A model generated the notes under the pieces. The model ran no database searches. It saw nothing but the letters and a program-made list of their open reading frames with translations, and was not told where the DNA came from. From Marisa cornuarietis (Eukaryota > Mollusca > Gastropoda > Architaenioglossa > Ampullariidae): a DNA stretch of 64,000 bases. Each line of letters begins with the position of its first letter. Position 1 is the first letter of the stretch. This document shows, piece after piece, positions 1 through 11,367 of the stretch. Both the position numbers and the translations under genes were made by a program. The stretch spans positions 860,001 to 924,000 of the forward strand of contig SMMW01000125.1 of assembly GCA_004794655.1 (NCBI GenBank). Reading direction: 5' to 3'.

Positions 1-359
1 TCTAAGGGAGTACACATTATTAATCACTATTGAAATGCTGCAGAAATGTTGAGAAAGACGGACGTATATTACCAGGAATACAACTTATTTTGTAGTTAAA
101 CCTATATCTCTGTTGCTGCTGCATGACTTCTTTATGTATAATTAATTGTGAATCAAGCACCATCTCTTACATACTATCATAATAAATTAATTTAAACATA
201 AGGATTATTAAAGTTTCACAACTAAGTTAACAGTGATTAAAAGTAAACTCATCATATCGCTCTAAAAACGGCTTAAAGACAAAATCATAAGTGCAAAATC
301 TTACATGTTGTTTGGTAAATGTTTGGACAACAACAGTGATGACTACATGTTTTTCTCAG
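1..359 (+). other. Intron 1 of THAP copy A (its exon 1 lies off the window)
   Basis: This stretch has no coding signal of its own. It resembles the intron between exons 1 and 2 of copy C (about 11690-12078): both contain a recognisable run around 'gaaatgctgcagaaat' and both end in a T-rich acceptor before the same exon. The THAP exon 1 of copy A should therefore lie upstream of the window. Confidence 0.6.
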
Positions 360-3300
360 ATCAGAAATTGGACAAAGGTTTGTAGCAGGCACTTTGTGCC
401 AGAAGATTTTCGCCCTAAAAGCTTAAAAGGAAAACAACGAAGACTAAAGCCAGATGCTGTACCAAGCTTGTTTACATGGAACAACTTTCAGCGTCAAAAA
501 GAGAGAAAGCAACCCACAGTCCGCCATCCCCTGTCACAAGCACATGTCAACACAAATCAGAGGTAAACTTGCTTTTGTTGCATTGTATTAGTGGATAACC
601 TCATATGAAAGCAGAGTGTGATTAATTAATCTTTCTTCTCTGTAGAGGTTAATGTTTGGTGAAATGTGTCGCCAGGCCGATCAGACAAATCTGACTGATA
701 TTGATGCTGAGAAAGGCCAACTTTGTTTTGAAGACTTTGACCTGATTATTGTATTTATTTATCTTGCTGAAACAAAAAAGATGGTAAAGTTCCTAGATTC
801 AAGATTGACAAGAGGCTAAAGACATGCAAAAGTTATTTCAGACAAACCCTTACAAAGCATTGTGCTTGTTCCAAACCTCAACTGTCTGATTCTCCAACAG
901 CAAGCCAGCCTTACATCACATCCCACCACTGGCAGAAGGGGTCCGACAAGTTCTAGTGTTCTGATGAAGGGACGAGCTGTGGCGAGCCGCAGATCTCCCT
1001 GTCATCATCATCAAAAGTGGTCATCATGTAGTTTGACAGTGTATTCTGTGTCTGTTAGCTGTATGCTGTGACATGCGAAGATCACAAAGATCCAACCAGA
1101 GTGCATCCAGCTCAGCACTCGGCAACAGGACTGCAGATGGCTGTTAAATGGATTGATTTAGAAAACTTAGATCATGAGTTTTCTTATGTTACAGAAAGAA
1201 GTTGAATTAACCAAGCAGCTACAATATGAGACTATTCTCCTACATTACTGTAGCTTCGTCCATCACCATGAACTGTGGGCTATGTTCTTGCCGTGACCTG
1301 CTGCATGCCACCGAATTGCCCTCCGGGACAAATAAAGTATTATCTTATCTTATCTTATCCTATTTCACAACAGGACTGCCAGAGCTAGCAGTCACACATA
1401 TCTTGCGGGATGTACTACATGGTCTGAAATACTTGCATAGCGGAGGTGTCATACACAGAGGCGTGTCTCACTGGCCTCCACAACTCTCTTCACAATCGAG
1501 GGGGATCAGTGCCTGTGAACAGACTATAACATGCTGTTGATTGCCTCCGGTGGTTCAGTCCTGAAATTATGGAACAGAATCTGGCTTTTATGGTGATTGT
1601 AAAACTAGCCTGATGATCTTACTACAAGATTTCGGCTATTTTCAGTGATTCTAAAACTAATCCCATACAGCTGTAAACACATCCATGTCACTGTTTCTTC
1701 ACTTTTACATCGTCCCTGGGATGGACTTTACACCAGTGCCAGCCAGTCATGCGCTTCAACATTTTACTGCAATTTCTGCTTTTGTGATCATCTGGATATT
1801 CTCCTGGTGATTTGATCGACGTGTTTGATTATTGATGTACTCTGCTCCAGTCCATTGACTGTACATCTGTCTTACTGACATCTTGGTCTATGAATGTCGC
1901 CAGCTGAAGAACGACCTGGCATTCCTATTAACAGAACCACAGGAATTTTGTCTGCTTGTGCTTTTGTGTTTGGAATGCACGGAGACCCTGGCTTTGGCTG
2001 GGAAACCATGCTATAAACGCTCAAATTATTATTATTATATTTAGCATGAGAAATGTCAACAAATCGTAGTTGGTCATATAGAACTTTAGGTACAAATATA
2101 ATCATTTCAAGCCTCTCTGATTCTATTCAATTAGAAATGAAATGAGTTGAGACTTGCCACTCTCAAATGTGTAAGCTTTCCGCTTGAGACAGTCATTTTA
2201 CAACATTCAAGCCAAGAGTATTTATTTCATATATATGTAATTTTATGTAGCTCATACTATTTTCACAATGTAAATGATATCCATGCTGGTTGCTTTTTCT
2301 TTTAAGGTTTTTTATGCTTGCAACTGTGCTGCAATAGTCAAAATTGTTTTGTCTTGTTATCACATTTTGTAGAAATTACCCTTTCTGTTTACTCTACATC
2401 AGAATGTGCATCTTAAAGAAAAAAGTGTTATTAGGTGCAGATGCATTGTTCTTGGAGATTATTACCCAAAGTGTATATCACACAGAAAAATGAATGCCAG
2501 GTGGTTTAATAAATACAATTTCATAACTTAATCATAAAAAAGTTGTTAAATAATATGTAGCAATATCAATACATGACAAAAATAGGAATTATGTCATTAT
2601 TTTTCTTAGAGGTCACCTATTGGGAAGTCTGTTAACCTTTTCTTGGCAACTTAAAACTTAAAACATGTGCCCATTTCCCATGTAGCCACAAGATGAAAAA
2701 AAATCAACATATCAGTTTTGCAAATGACCTATTATTTACTGAAATTAGTAGGTCAACTTTAATGAATGAGGCTGTTGCGTGATAGGATCGCAGAAATTAT
2801 TGCCAGTTATTCCCTGTCAAATAATGTTTAACAAACAGTGCAGAATCAGTCATTTCATGTGGTCCTGTTTTTTTTTCATCAGTGCAAACATGGATGCTGA
2901 GCCTGCAACAATATGGGTGCCAAGACTGCTGCAATGGAAACAGTCAGCAACCCTTTCATCAAAAGTAAAGAAACTGCCCAAGGCAAAGATAACTGCCCAA
3001 TAGGTAACTGTATTTGTTCACTTACGCACAATACTTCTTATATAGTTAAAACTAAACTAAGTTTGATTATATATATATATATGTTTTAAATCATAATATT
3101 TATTGTCAGAATATTCAGTTTTAAGCAAGTGGCAAGGCAGCAAACAAAGTCATCATGCCTGGAAAGTTGCAATGTGAAGTTTCCATCATAATTGGTTAAA
3201 AGAAAAAAGACTATAACAACTGTATATTGTAGGACAAAAAAAGACAAAAGCATAGTGTGTAATTTATAAAGTATTTATAAATATTGCTTCTATGACTGAA

Positions 3301-5005
3301 GCTAGTTTAAAAGCACATATGAAAACAAAAAATGATCGGAAGAATAAGAAACTTAAAACTGAAACTTACTTCTTCATCCCTGATGAGAAAATTTGCTAAT
3401 AAAAATTGTGCACCATGGTATATCCTCTTTCTTTTAATCTATACATCTGTAATAAATGAAATAAAATGAGTGGCAGATGATCTGTAGTTTGTTTTTTTTT
3501 GCACGTTACAAAAACATCCTTGATTGGTCCTTAAAATAGGGTTCCAAATCCTTTATAGGTCCTTATTTCCATTTTGGTCAGACCTATGTGAATCTTGTTT
3601 AAGTAATCATATATCAAATTCTGGTGAAATATTAATCCTTATAGCACCATGAGCCATGATCGTGGCTTTGCAAGAGAGGCACAGGAAAAATTTTCATTAT
3701 CTTTATTGCAAATCATTCTGTCGTCTTCACAGTGCTATGCTATAAGGGTTAAGTGCATTTTCTTTCTTTTTTTTTTTTTTGAGTTTTCAGAAATAAATTC
3801 AGCAGTTTTATTTGTTCTGCTGCTTTCAAGTTAAAATTCAGATACAGCAATGTATTTTATGCTGATTTTGACAAAATAAGATTCGGCAACTTTTAAATGC
3901 ACCATGTTCATCATTTCATGCATTACACTCCAGTTCTTGAAAGGCGAAATCTGAGGCATGTTGTCAAAATAAATATGCTTCATTTGCAACGAGTGTTCAG
4001 AAAAAATTTAGAGGGGTTTTTAGGGTTCTAGCCAGAAATTAGTGACTTAAATATGAAAAATATAAGGGAGTTTCACAAAGTTCTGATCTGCAATATAATA
4101 TTTTTTCAGATGCAGCATCTTCCGTACCCTGTCAACAGATTTTAGTTTCTAATCAGCGGTACATGGTTGTTGCCATGGGTGACTTGCTGAAACCATTTTG
4201 CATAATCTATCCTGCTGACCGAAGCACAAGTTGCCAAGAACCAATCAGTGTGCACAGAAATGGAAATAATACAAGTGTCAGCAGACAGCACCAGACATGG
4301 ACCACCACAGGTGACCAACAGTCAACAGACTTTCATTATACTGCAGAGGTGAAACAAGAGGTCAGCAGTGATCTAGAAGAAGGTGCTGAGCAGCGTGAGA
4401 CTCATGCTGTGAAGAAAGAGGCAGAATCGGAGCTTATGGCACCACATTGTTTTCTGCATCAACGGACTGTGAAAAATGGAATATCAAGCAGTGAGGTTAG
4501 ATTACTTCAGCCAAAGTGTGAACCACGAAGTCCAAACACTTTGGAATATTCACAGTATTCAGTGACAGACAGTCACGATCATCACATCAATGTCATAAAT
4601 CCTGCTTACATAAAGAAAGAACCTGAGGATTTTGAGCCTGTGAAACAAATTTGTAATCATAGCCCTGGGATCAACACAAGAGCCAAGATTTTAAAGCTTA
4701 AAAGTGAAGAAATACCTTTCTTGAACATGTTACACCCTGATTCCATTAAAAAAGAACCTGAAGACTTTGAGACGTCACGGAATGTAGAGAAAGCAGCAAA
4801 TACAACTCACTGTAGTTTTGAAAGTAAAGTAGAGACCGAGATTTATCCGACAGGATTGTACCACAATGTTCACTATGCTCAGCTTAAATCTAGTGTAGAT
4901 GCCAGTGATAGTGTGAATGAAGTTTCTTGTGCAGGTCATGCTTCTAACCAGTGTACACCATCTCTGCATGAGATCAAAGCAAACAAACATCTTTGTCACC
5001 TTTGA
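360..5005 (+). pseudogene. THAP-domain gene copy A (exons 2-4; frameshifted in exon 3)
   Basis: Exons deduced by splice signals and by comparison with copy C are 360-562 (C-terminal half of the THAP domain, with VCSRHF and the AVPSLF motif), 2883-3003 and 4110-5005. Exon 3 is 121 nt, against 119 in copy C. A 2-nt gain (acaatatggg against acaatggg) shifts the frame and produces a TAG exactly at the exon end, so a normally spliced message would stop there. Exon 4 still has a clean open frame of about 300 codons with several SUMO-consensus motifs (VKQE, VKKE, IKKEP twice, LKSE) and ends in a normal stop followed by AATAAA at 5164. The intron between exons 2 and 3 holds a 1.5-kb insertion with STRAD-like sequence. 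A THAP transcription-factor origin is secure. Pseudogene status rests on the exon 3 frameshift, which an assembly error could mimic. Confidence 0.75.
634..2203 (+). pseudogene. Insertion carrying a STRAD-like pseudokinase pseudogene (copy in A)
   Basis: Compared with intron 2 of copy C, this block is extra: the flanks 'gtgattaattaat' and 'acattcaagcca' are adjacent in C. Between about 1090 and 1590, broken frames encode kinase-like segments: an ATGLQMAVKWIDL-like stretch, CSFVHHHELW, LPELAVTHILRDVLHGLKYL, a VIHRGV motif where active kinases have HRD, and WFSPEIMEQNL. These match, in order, the family features of STRAD (STE20-related adaptor of LKB1), whose equivalents are HRSVK and WLSPEV. 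Stops and frameshifts interrupt them, and a (TATCT)n-tailed repeat end interrupts the copy at about 1320-1370. The segments run on without introns, which fits a processed copy, but I cannot prove that. About 1870-2040 looks like a LINE 3' end with an (ATT)n tail. Confidence 0.7.
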
Positions 5006-5163
5006 TAAAGCTCTTGAAATTAATTTCAAACCATAAAAAACCATTTTGTTTAGTTATCTATTTATTTTGTTTCCAGATAATGTCCAACATTTACTGTTTT
5101 ATGTTTTACATTTTTTTGTGAGAAAGATATATAGGCAGAATGTGTACAATGTATGTTGTTGAA

Positions 5164-5169
5164 AATAAA
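5164..5169 (+). terminator. Polyadenylation signal AATAAA of THAP copy A
   Basis: The canonical hexamer lies about 160 bp after the copy A stop codon. The same 3' UTR sequence, with the hexamer, recurs after copies B (10513) and C (15954). Confidence 0.6.
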
Positions 5170-5271
5170 AATATGTTAAAAATAACAGGAGTTCTATAAT
5201 CTAGTACAAGGTTGTTTTTGATTTGTTACTCATTTTAGCTGTGAGTGATATTTCTCTCATTCTACTTCAGA

Positions 5272-5326
5272 CTTGGTTGGTTGGTTGTGTTTTATGCCGT
5301 GCCAGCAACTAAGGCTATATCACGGC
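5272..5326 (+). repeat. Dispersed repeat end upstream of copy B exon 3
   Basis: The motif 'ggttggttggtt...atgccgtgccagcaac...ggctatatcacgg' recurs in inverse orientation at about 18866-18908, so it is a dispersed element end. It lies exactly where copy B exon 3 should have its splice acceptor, which is no longer present. Confidence 0.55.
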
Positions 5327-5562
5327 AAGAAAAAACTGCAAACATGGATGCTGAACCTGCAACAATGGATGCCAAGACTGCTGCAGTGGAAACAGTCAGC
5401 AGCACTTCCATCAAAAATAAAGGAACTGCCCAAAGCAAAGAAAGCTGCCTAATAGGTAACTGTAATTGTTCACTTACGTCTATACTTCTTATATAGTTAA
5501 AATTAATTTTGATGATTTATATATATATGCACAGGTTTTAAATCATAATATTTATTGTCAGA

Positions 5563-7577
5563 GGACTTCAATCGAGTCTTACAGGAAACAGGAGAGAAAA
5601 TACTGGGCTTCCAACGAAAAAAGAAAGAATAGTGGATTAGAGAAGCGACATGGAAAAGGATAGAAGAGAGAAAGTCAACCAAGCAGAAAATCAACAACAC
5701 CAGATCTGAACGTCTGAAAGAACAACACAGACAAAGATATACAGAAATAAACAAAGAGGTAAAGAGGATGATCAAAACCGACAAAAGGGACTACATAGAG
5801 AAACAGAAGAAGAAGCAGCACGAAAAAATGACCTGAAGACACTATAAAATCAATAAACAGCTAAACAACAGGTTCAAAAACTGAAGTACCAGTGAACGAC
5901 ATGAACTGAAATGTTGTCCAGGGAGAGGCAGAAAAACTACAGCGCTGGAGGGAGCATTTTGAGTCAGTTCTAAACAGACCAGACCCCCCTCAGCTCGCAG
6001 ACATCCAGCCAGCAGATACAGACCTTGACATCTGCACAGACCCGCCAAGCCTGGAAGAAGTGACAGCAGCAATCAAATCAATGAAAAGCGGCAAAGCACC
6101 AGGGGCAGATAGAATAACAGCAGAGATGTTGAAAGCAGATGTGAATGTAACAGCTCCCATGTTGACTGAAATCTTCAGGCAAGTTTGGGAATCAAGACAG
6201 ATCCCCGAGGCGTGGAAGACAGGGCTCATCTTCAAGTTACCCAAGAAAGGAGATCTTGTAGACTGCAATAACTAGAGGGGTATAACACTTCTTTCCATCA
6301 CCAAGGTCTTCAGCAAGATTGTTTTGTCAAGACTGATGGCAACCGTTGAGAAAGACCTCCGGCCCCAGCAAGCAGGATTTTGCCCTGGGCAATCCTGCTC
6401 TGAACTCATTTTCACTCTGCGTCAGATTCTGGAGCAGAGCAATGAGTGGAACACACCGCTGTACATCAACTTCATCGACCTGGAGAAGGCTTTTGACAGC
6501 ATCCACCGCGAGTCCTTATGGAAGATCCTGAGGCATTATGGAGTCCCTGCAAAACTTGTCTGGGTCGTTGCAATGCTGTACAGCGACTTCAAATGTCAGG
6601 TGGTCTGTGACACGGAGCTCACAGCCCCCTTCAACGTCAGTACTGGGGTGAAGCAGGGCTGCATTCTGTCGCCGTTCCTCTTCATGCTGGCCATTGACTG
6701 GATTATGAAGAATTCCACCGACAGAGAGAGGAGAGGGATCATATGGACCATGACTATGACAGCAACAACAATGCTGGAAGACTTGGACTTTGCCGATGAC
6801 ATTGCCCTGTTATCACACCGCCACCAAGACATGCAGGAAAAAACAAATGCCTTCTCAGAAACAGCTGGAAACCTTGGCTTGAAGGTCAGCACAAAGAAAA
6901 CGAAAAGTATGAGAGTGAACGCCAGAGTCCAAGAAAACATCAAACTAAATGGAGAAGAGATTGAGGAAGTTGAGTTTTTCCTATCTTGGGTCCAAGATTT
7001 CAAACACCGGGGATGCGGAGGTGGAGATTCGAGCCCGACTGGCAAAAGCCAGCCATGCCTTTGCCTCACTCAGGAGCACATGGAAGGCAAAAAACATCAG
7101 CCAGAAGACCCAACTGAGAATCTTCAAGTCGAATGTGATCAGCACCCTCCTTTATGAATCAGAATCATGGAAGATTACCCAAAACATCGGTAACAGGCTT
7201 GATGTCTTCCAAAACAGATGCCTCAGGCGCATACTTAACATCTTTTTGGCCAAACACCATCACCAATGAAGAACTCCACCGAAGAACTGAAACCAAATCC
7301 ATCACCACGCTGGTTCAACGAAGGCATTGGCGATGGATTGGACATGTGCTTCTCCAGCAGACAGCAGACCTCTCCAGAATCGCCCTAAGATGGACTCCAG
7401 ACGGCCGAAGAAAACGAGGCCGCCCAAAGGAAACATGGAGAAGAACAGTGGAAAGGGAGATGAAAGGAAAGGGCTGGACATGGGGTTGCCTCGAGCGAGT
7501 TTCAGCCGATCGACATCAGTGGCGGGCTCTGGTTGAGGCCTTATGTGCAACTAGCACGAAGAGGGTTGATTGATTGA
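5563..7577 (+). mobile_element. 5'-truncated APE-type LINE (reverse transcriptase), broken
   Basis: The element is flanked by a 12-bp target site duplication, TTTATTGTCAGA (5551-5562 and 7578-7589), and ends in a TTGATTGATTGA tail. The paralogous introns of copies A (about 3105) and C (about 13815) show the empty site. Coding remains include SGKAPGADRITAEML, the RT A motif FIDLEKAFDS, B motif GVKQGCILSP and C motif FADDIALLSH, then a C-terminal GRRKRGRPKETWRRT segment. A TAG breaks the frame at about 6271 (CNN-stop-RGITLL) and a frameshift lies near 6980. The endonuclease region is mostly missing at the 5' end. The family looks like the RTE/I-like LINEs with an APE domain; the clade is not resolved. 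Confidence 0.85.
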
Positions 7578-8823
7578 TTTATTGTCAGAATATTCAGTTT
7601 TATGCCAGCGGCAAGGCAGCAAGCAAAGTCATCATGCCTGGAAAGTTATAATGCGCAGTTTCCAACATAGATGGTTAAAAGAAAAAGACCTCAAAAATGT
7701 ATATTGTAGGACAAAAAAAGACAAAAGTGTAGTGGGTAATTTTTAAAGTATCTTTATAAGTTGGTTCTATGACTGAAGCTAGTCTAAAAGCACATATGAA
7801 AACAGAAAAAATATGGGAACAATAAAAAACACCAGTTAGCCAAAACTTACTTCTTCATCCCTGGTAAGAAAATTTACTAATAAAATTGTGCACCATGATA
7901 TTTTTTTTTTAATCTATATGTCTGTAATAAATGAAATAAAATGAGTGGCAGATGATATGTAGTCTTGTTTGTACATTATGAAAACATCCTTGATTGGTCC
8001 TTAAAATAGGTTTAAAGATCCTTAAAAGGTCTTTATTTCCAGTTTGGTCAGACCTATGTCAATCTTGTTTAAGCAATCGTGTATCACATTCTGGTGGAAT
8101 ATTCACCCTTAGGGCACGAAGGGCACGAATGTGACTTTGCCAGGGAGGCACAGGGAAGGCAATTTTCATTACTTTTATCATAAAGTTAAAGATTTCTCCT
8201 TTCCAGAAATGCATAGGTTTCTTGGTCTAATGTTTACCTAAGTGCAGCAATAATAACAACAAACATCACTTACTGTCATCTTCACAGTGCTATGCTATAA
8301 GAGCTAAGTGCATTTTAGTTCTTTTTTTTGAGTTTAAAATGAGTTTTCAGACATAAATTCAACAGTTTTATTTGTTCTGCTGTTTTGCAAGTTAAAATTC
8401 AGGTACAGCAAGGTATTTTGTGCTGATTAAGACAAAATAAGAAGCAGCAACTTTTAAATGCAGCATGTTCTTCCTTTCAAGCAATACACTACAGTTCTTG
8501 AGAGGTGAAATCTGAGGCATGTTGTCAAAATAAATATTCCTCATATGATATGAGTGTTAAGAAAATATTCAGATGGGTTTTTAGGTCATTTGTGGCCAGA
8601 AATTAGTGACTTAAATGTGAAAAATAGAAGGGAGTTTGACAAAATTCTGATATGCGATATAATTTTTTTTCAGATGCAGCTTCTTCCGTACCGTCAACAG
8701 ATTTTAGTTTCTAATCAGCGGTACATGGTTCTTGCCATGGGTGAATTGCTGAAACCATTCTCCATAATCTATCCTGGTGGCCCAAGCACAAGTTGCCAAG
8801 AACCAGTCAGTCTGCACAGAAAT

Positions 8824-9593
8824 ACTGTAGCTTCGTCCATCGCTATGAACTGTGGACAGTCATGGGCTATGGTTCTTGCTGTGACCTGCTGGTCATACAC
8901 AGGGGTGTGAAGACTACCCATGCTTTTATATCAGCTAGCGGACAGGTGTGTCTCACTGGCTTCCAGAACTCCACAGTCTACGACTATCCTAGCATACTGC
9001 TGATTGCCTCCAGTAGTTCAGTCCAGAAATTCTTGAACAGAATCTGGATATTTCTCAGTGATTGTAAAACTAACCTGATGATCTTACTTCCTTTCCATAT
9101 CCGCCACCTTCCTACAACTGAATCTTTCAAATCTGCACTGAAAACGCACCTCTTCCTTGAGCATTACTCCTAACACAGTCCACACAATGCTAGTCCTTCT
9201 TAACCCCGCCCCCTTCCCTCTTGCTACTTTACCCATCTTTCTTGCAGAATCACTATATTTTTCTGTTCCTGTTACTTGATGCCTTTTGTTATCTGTTTTG
9301 TCAGTACTGTCGTTTTCTTTCGTCCCCTTTGTTCTGTATCTACTTAGTCCACATCTCTTCCTCGTTTTAAGCGCTAAGAGCATGCTCTCTATGAGTGTGA
9401 ATATGCGCTATAAAAATCTTCACTATTATTATTATTATTATTACAAGAATTCTGCTATTTTTCAGTGATTTTAAAACTAACCCCATACACTGTAAACAGA
9501 TCCTTTTTTTTTTTTTTTTTTTGAAAAGCGCATTGAGTCGACTCTGGAGTTGAAAATTGCGCTATAATTCTGCTTTAATAAAATAAAAAAAAA
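8824..9593 (+). pseudogene. STRAD-like pseudogene plus LINE 3' end inserted in exon 4 of copy B
   Basis: The insertion joins the THAP-gene frame directly after SLHRN. About 8824-9048 encodes, in mixed frames, CSFVHRYELW, MGYGSCCDLL, VIHRGVKTTHAFIS, GQVCLTGFQNS, YDYP and FSPEILEQNL. These resemble the STRAD pseudokinase, with HRGVK replacing HRD and LTGF replacing DFG. Copy B retains the TTHAFIS to YDYP part that the copy in A has lost. At about 9089-9441 a LINE 3' end is inserted, ending in (ATT)n. A second element end (gcgcattgagtcgactctgg) with a poly-T/poly-A context lies at about 9503-9593. Confidence 0.7.
9089..9441 (+). mobile_element. CR1/L2-like LINE 3' end with (ATT)n tail
   Basis: The sequence encodes LPFHIRHLPTTESFKSALK, then THLFLEHYS and a stop, which is the typical C-terminus of CR1/L2-type reverse transcriptase proteins. 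A 3' UTR follows, ending 'gagcatgctctctatgagtg...gcgctataaaaat' and (ATT)n. The copy in A (about 1615) lacks this insertion, which marks the boundaries. A related 3' end lies at about 18344-18420. Confidence 0.7.
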
Positions 9594-10530
9594 GAAACAA
9601 TACAAGTGTCAGAAGACAGCACCAGACATGGACCACCACATGTGATCCACAGTCAACAGACTTTCATTGTACTACAGAAGTAAAACAAGAGGTCAGGAGT
9701 GATCAAAAACAAGGCACTGAATGCACTGAAATGCTAGAGACTTGTGGTGTAAAGAAAGAGGCAGAAATGGAGCTTCTGTCTCCACATTATTTTCCACATC
9801 AATGGACTGTGAAAAATGTAATATCAAGCAGTCAGGTTAGATTACTTCAGCCAATGTGTGAGCCACAAAGTCCAAACACTTGGGAATATTCGCAGTATTC
9901 AGTTACAGACAGTCAAGATCATCACATAAAGAAAGAACCTGAGGATTTTGAGACATTGTCACACACTGAGCCTGTAACAGAAATTGGTAATCAGATTCCT
10001 GGGATCAACACAAGAGCAGAGATTTTAAAGCCTAAAAGTGAAGATGTACCTTTCTTGAACATGCTACACCCTGATTCCATTAAGAAAGGATCTGAAGACT
10101 CAGAAATCATGGAATGTAGAGAAAGCAGCACTTTCAACTCCCTGTAGTTTTGAAAGTAAAATGAAGACCAAGATTTATTCTACAGGATTGTACCACAATG
10201 TTCACTATGCTCAGCTTAATTAAATCTGGTGAACATGCCAGTGACAGCAGGAATACAGTTGTTGTTTTTTCGCAGGTGATGCTTCTGACCAGTGTACACC
10301 AACTATTCATGAGATAAAAGCAAAGGATGATGCAAACAAACTTCTTTGTCACCTTGGTTAAAGCTCTTGAAATTACTTTCAACCCTATATTTTAAAAACT
10401 TATTTGTTTAAATCTTTATTTTGTTTCCAGATAATGTACAACATTTACTGTTTTATGTTTCATATTTCTTTGTAAGATATATAGGCAAATTGTGTAAACG
10501 TATATTGTTGAAAATAAAAATATGTAAAAG

Positions 10531-11320
10531 ATAACTGGAGTTCTGAATACAATGGATTGTACGTGCATGTACTGCATTATTACTGTAACTTAATTTCATT
10601 GCACGACTACACAAACAGAAAATTGTGCATTAGGAAAAGAAAGTTTATTATACGATCTCCTCTATGAACTTATTTCACTATGCCATTTTAACCATATTTG
10701 CTAGCTCGTTTTACTGAGAAGAAAATTTACACCGTCACTAACTTGTGTGTGGGGAATTCCAGTTTTTGTGTAATATCTGTAGCACCGAGATGGTTGCTCG
10801 ATCGTGGCAACCATTGTTGTAGGGATTCGATGCAACTGTTGTTTTTTTTTTTAATTCTGATAAATCCATATGCATAGAAAAACAGAAGAAGCATCACAGG
10901 AGCAGACACAAAATGATAAAATACCTCATATTAGTCATATAAAACAACAGTAAACAAGTATTTAAAAAAAGTTTGGACAGACGCCAGTTTACCGCAAATG
11001 TAAACAATGCAAGTTTTCACTTCGACTACTTAAAAATTCATTTTCTCCGACCAAAATCTACCTCAGTAGGCCTATATAATATAAATGCGATTTCAGAGAA
11101 TTATGCATGGATATTGTATCGTGCTGCGAGCTCTCAGCCGACCAACACAAGACACTGTGGAATTTGATGATTACTGTATTAATGTATTTGGTTCTAACAA
11201 AAGCAATTTGGCTAACCCGCCATCTTCAACATCACGGAAAATGTACATAAAGCCCCGGATGTCCCTACTGAGATAACTCTTATCATCACAGATATGACCT
11301 TCACCCCACCGAACTCCCGA
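10531..11320 (+). other. Intergenic DNA between THAP copies B and C
   Basis: No coding segment is recognised. It should include the promoter of copy C at its right end. Confidence 0.4.
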
Positions 11321-11323
11321 GCC

Positions 11324-11331
11324 ACTTCCGG
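11324..11331 (+). promoter_or_regulatory. ETS-like site ACTTCCGG upstream of THAP copy C
   Basis: A perfect ETS/GABP core lies 37 bp before the ATG of copy C. Such sites are common in TATA-less housekeeping promoters. The assignment is by motif only. Confidence 0.35.
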
Positions 11332-11367
11332 TTTTGCTTTTGTTGATACACGAAGCATTCTTCGACC

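Larger units (their letters stand above)
5335..10147 (+). pseudogene. THAP-family copy B (exons 3-4 only; broken)
   Basis: Exon 3 (about 5335-5455) is similar to exon 3 of copies A and C, with an intact donor, but the sequence before it is a dispersed repeat rather than a CAG acceptor. A LINE fills the following intron (5563-7577). Exon 4 starts at 8674 after a normal TTTTTTTTCAG, but it has lost 2 nt early on (gtaccgtcaac against gtaccctgtcaac) and is interrupted at about 8824 by STRAD-like and LINE sequence. It resumes at about 9594 and runs to a premature stop at 10147. IKKEP and VKKE motifs are still visible. Exons 1 and 2 are absent. AATAAA follows at 10513. This is a dead duplicate; a transcript from it could still exist. 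Confidence 0.75.
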
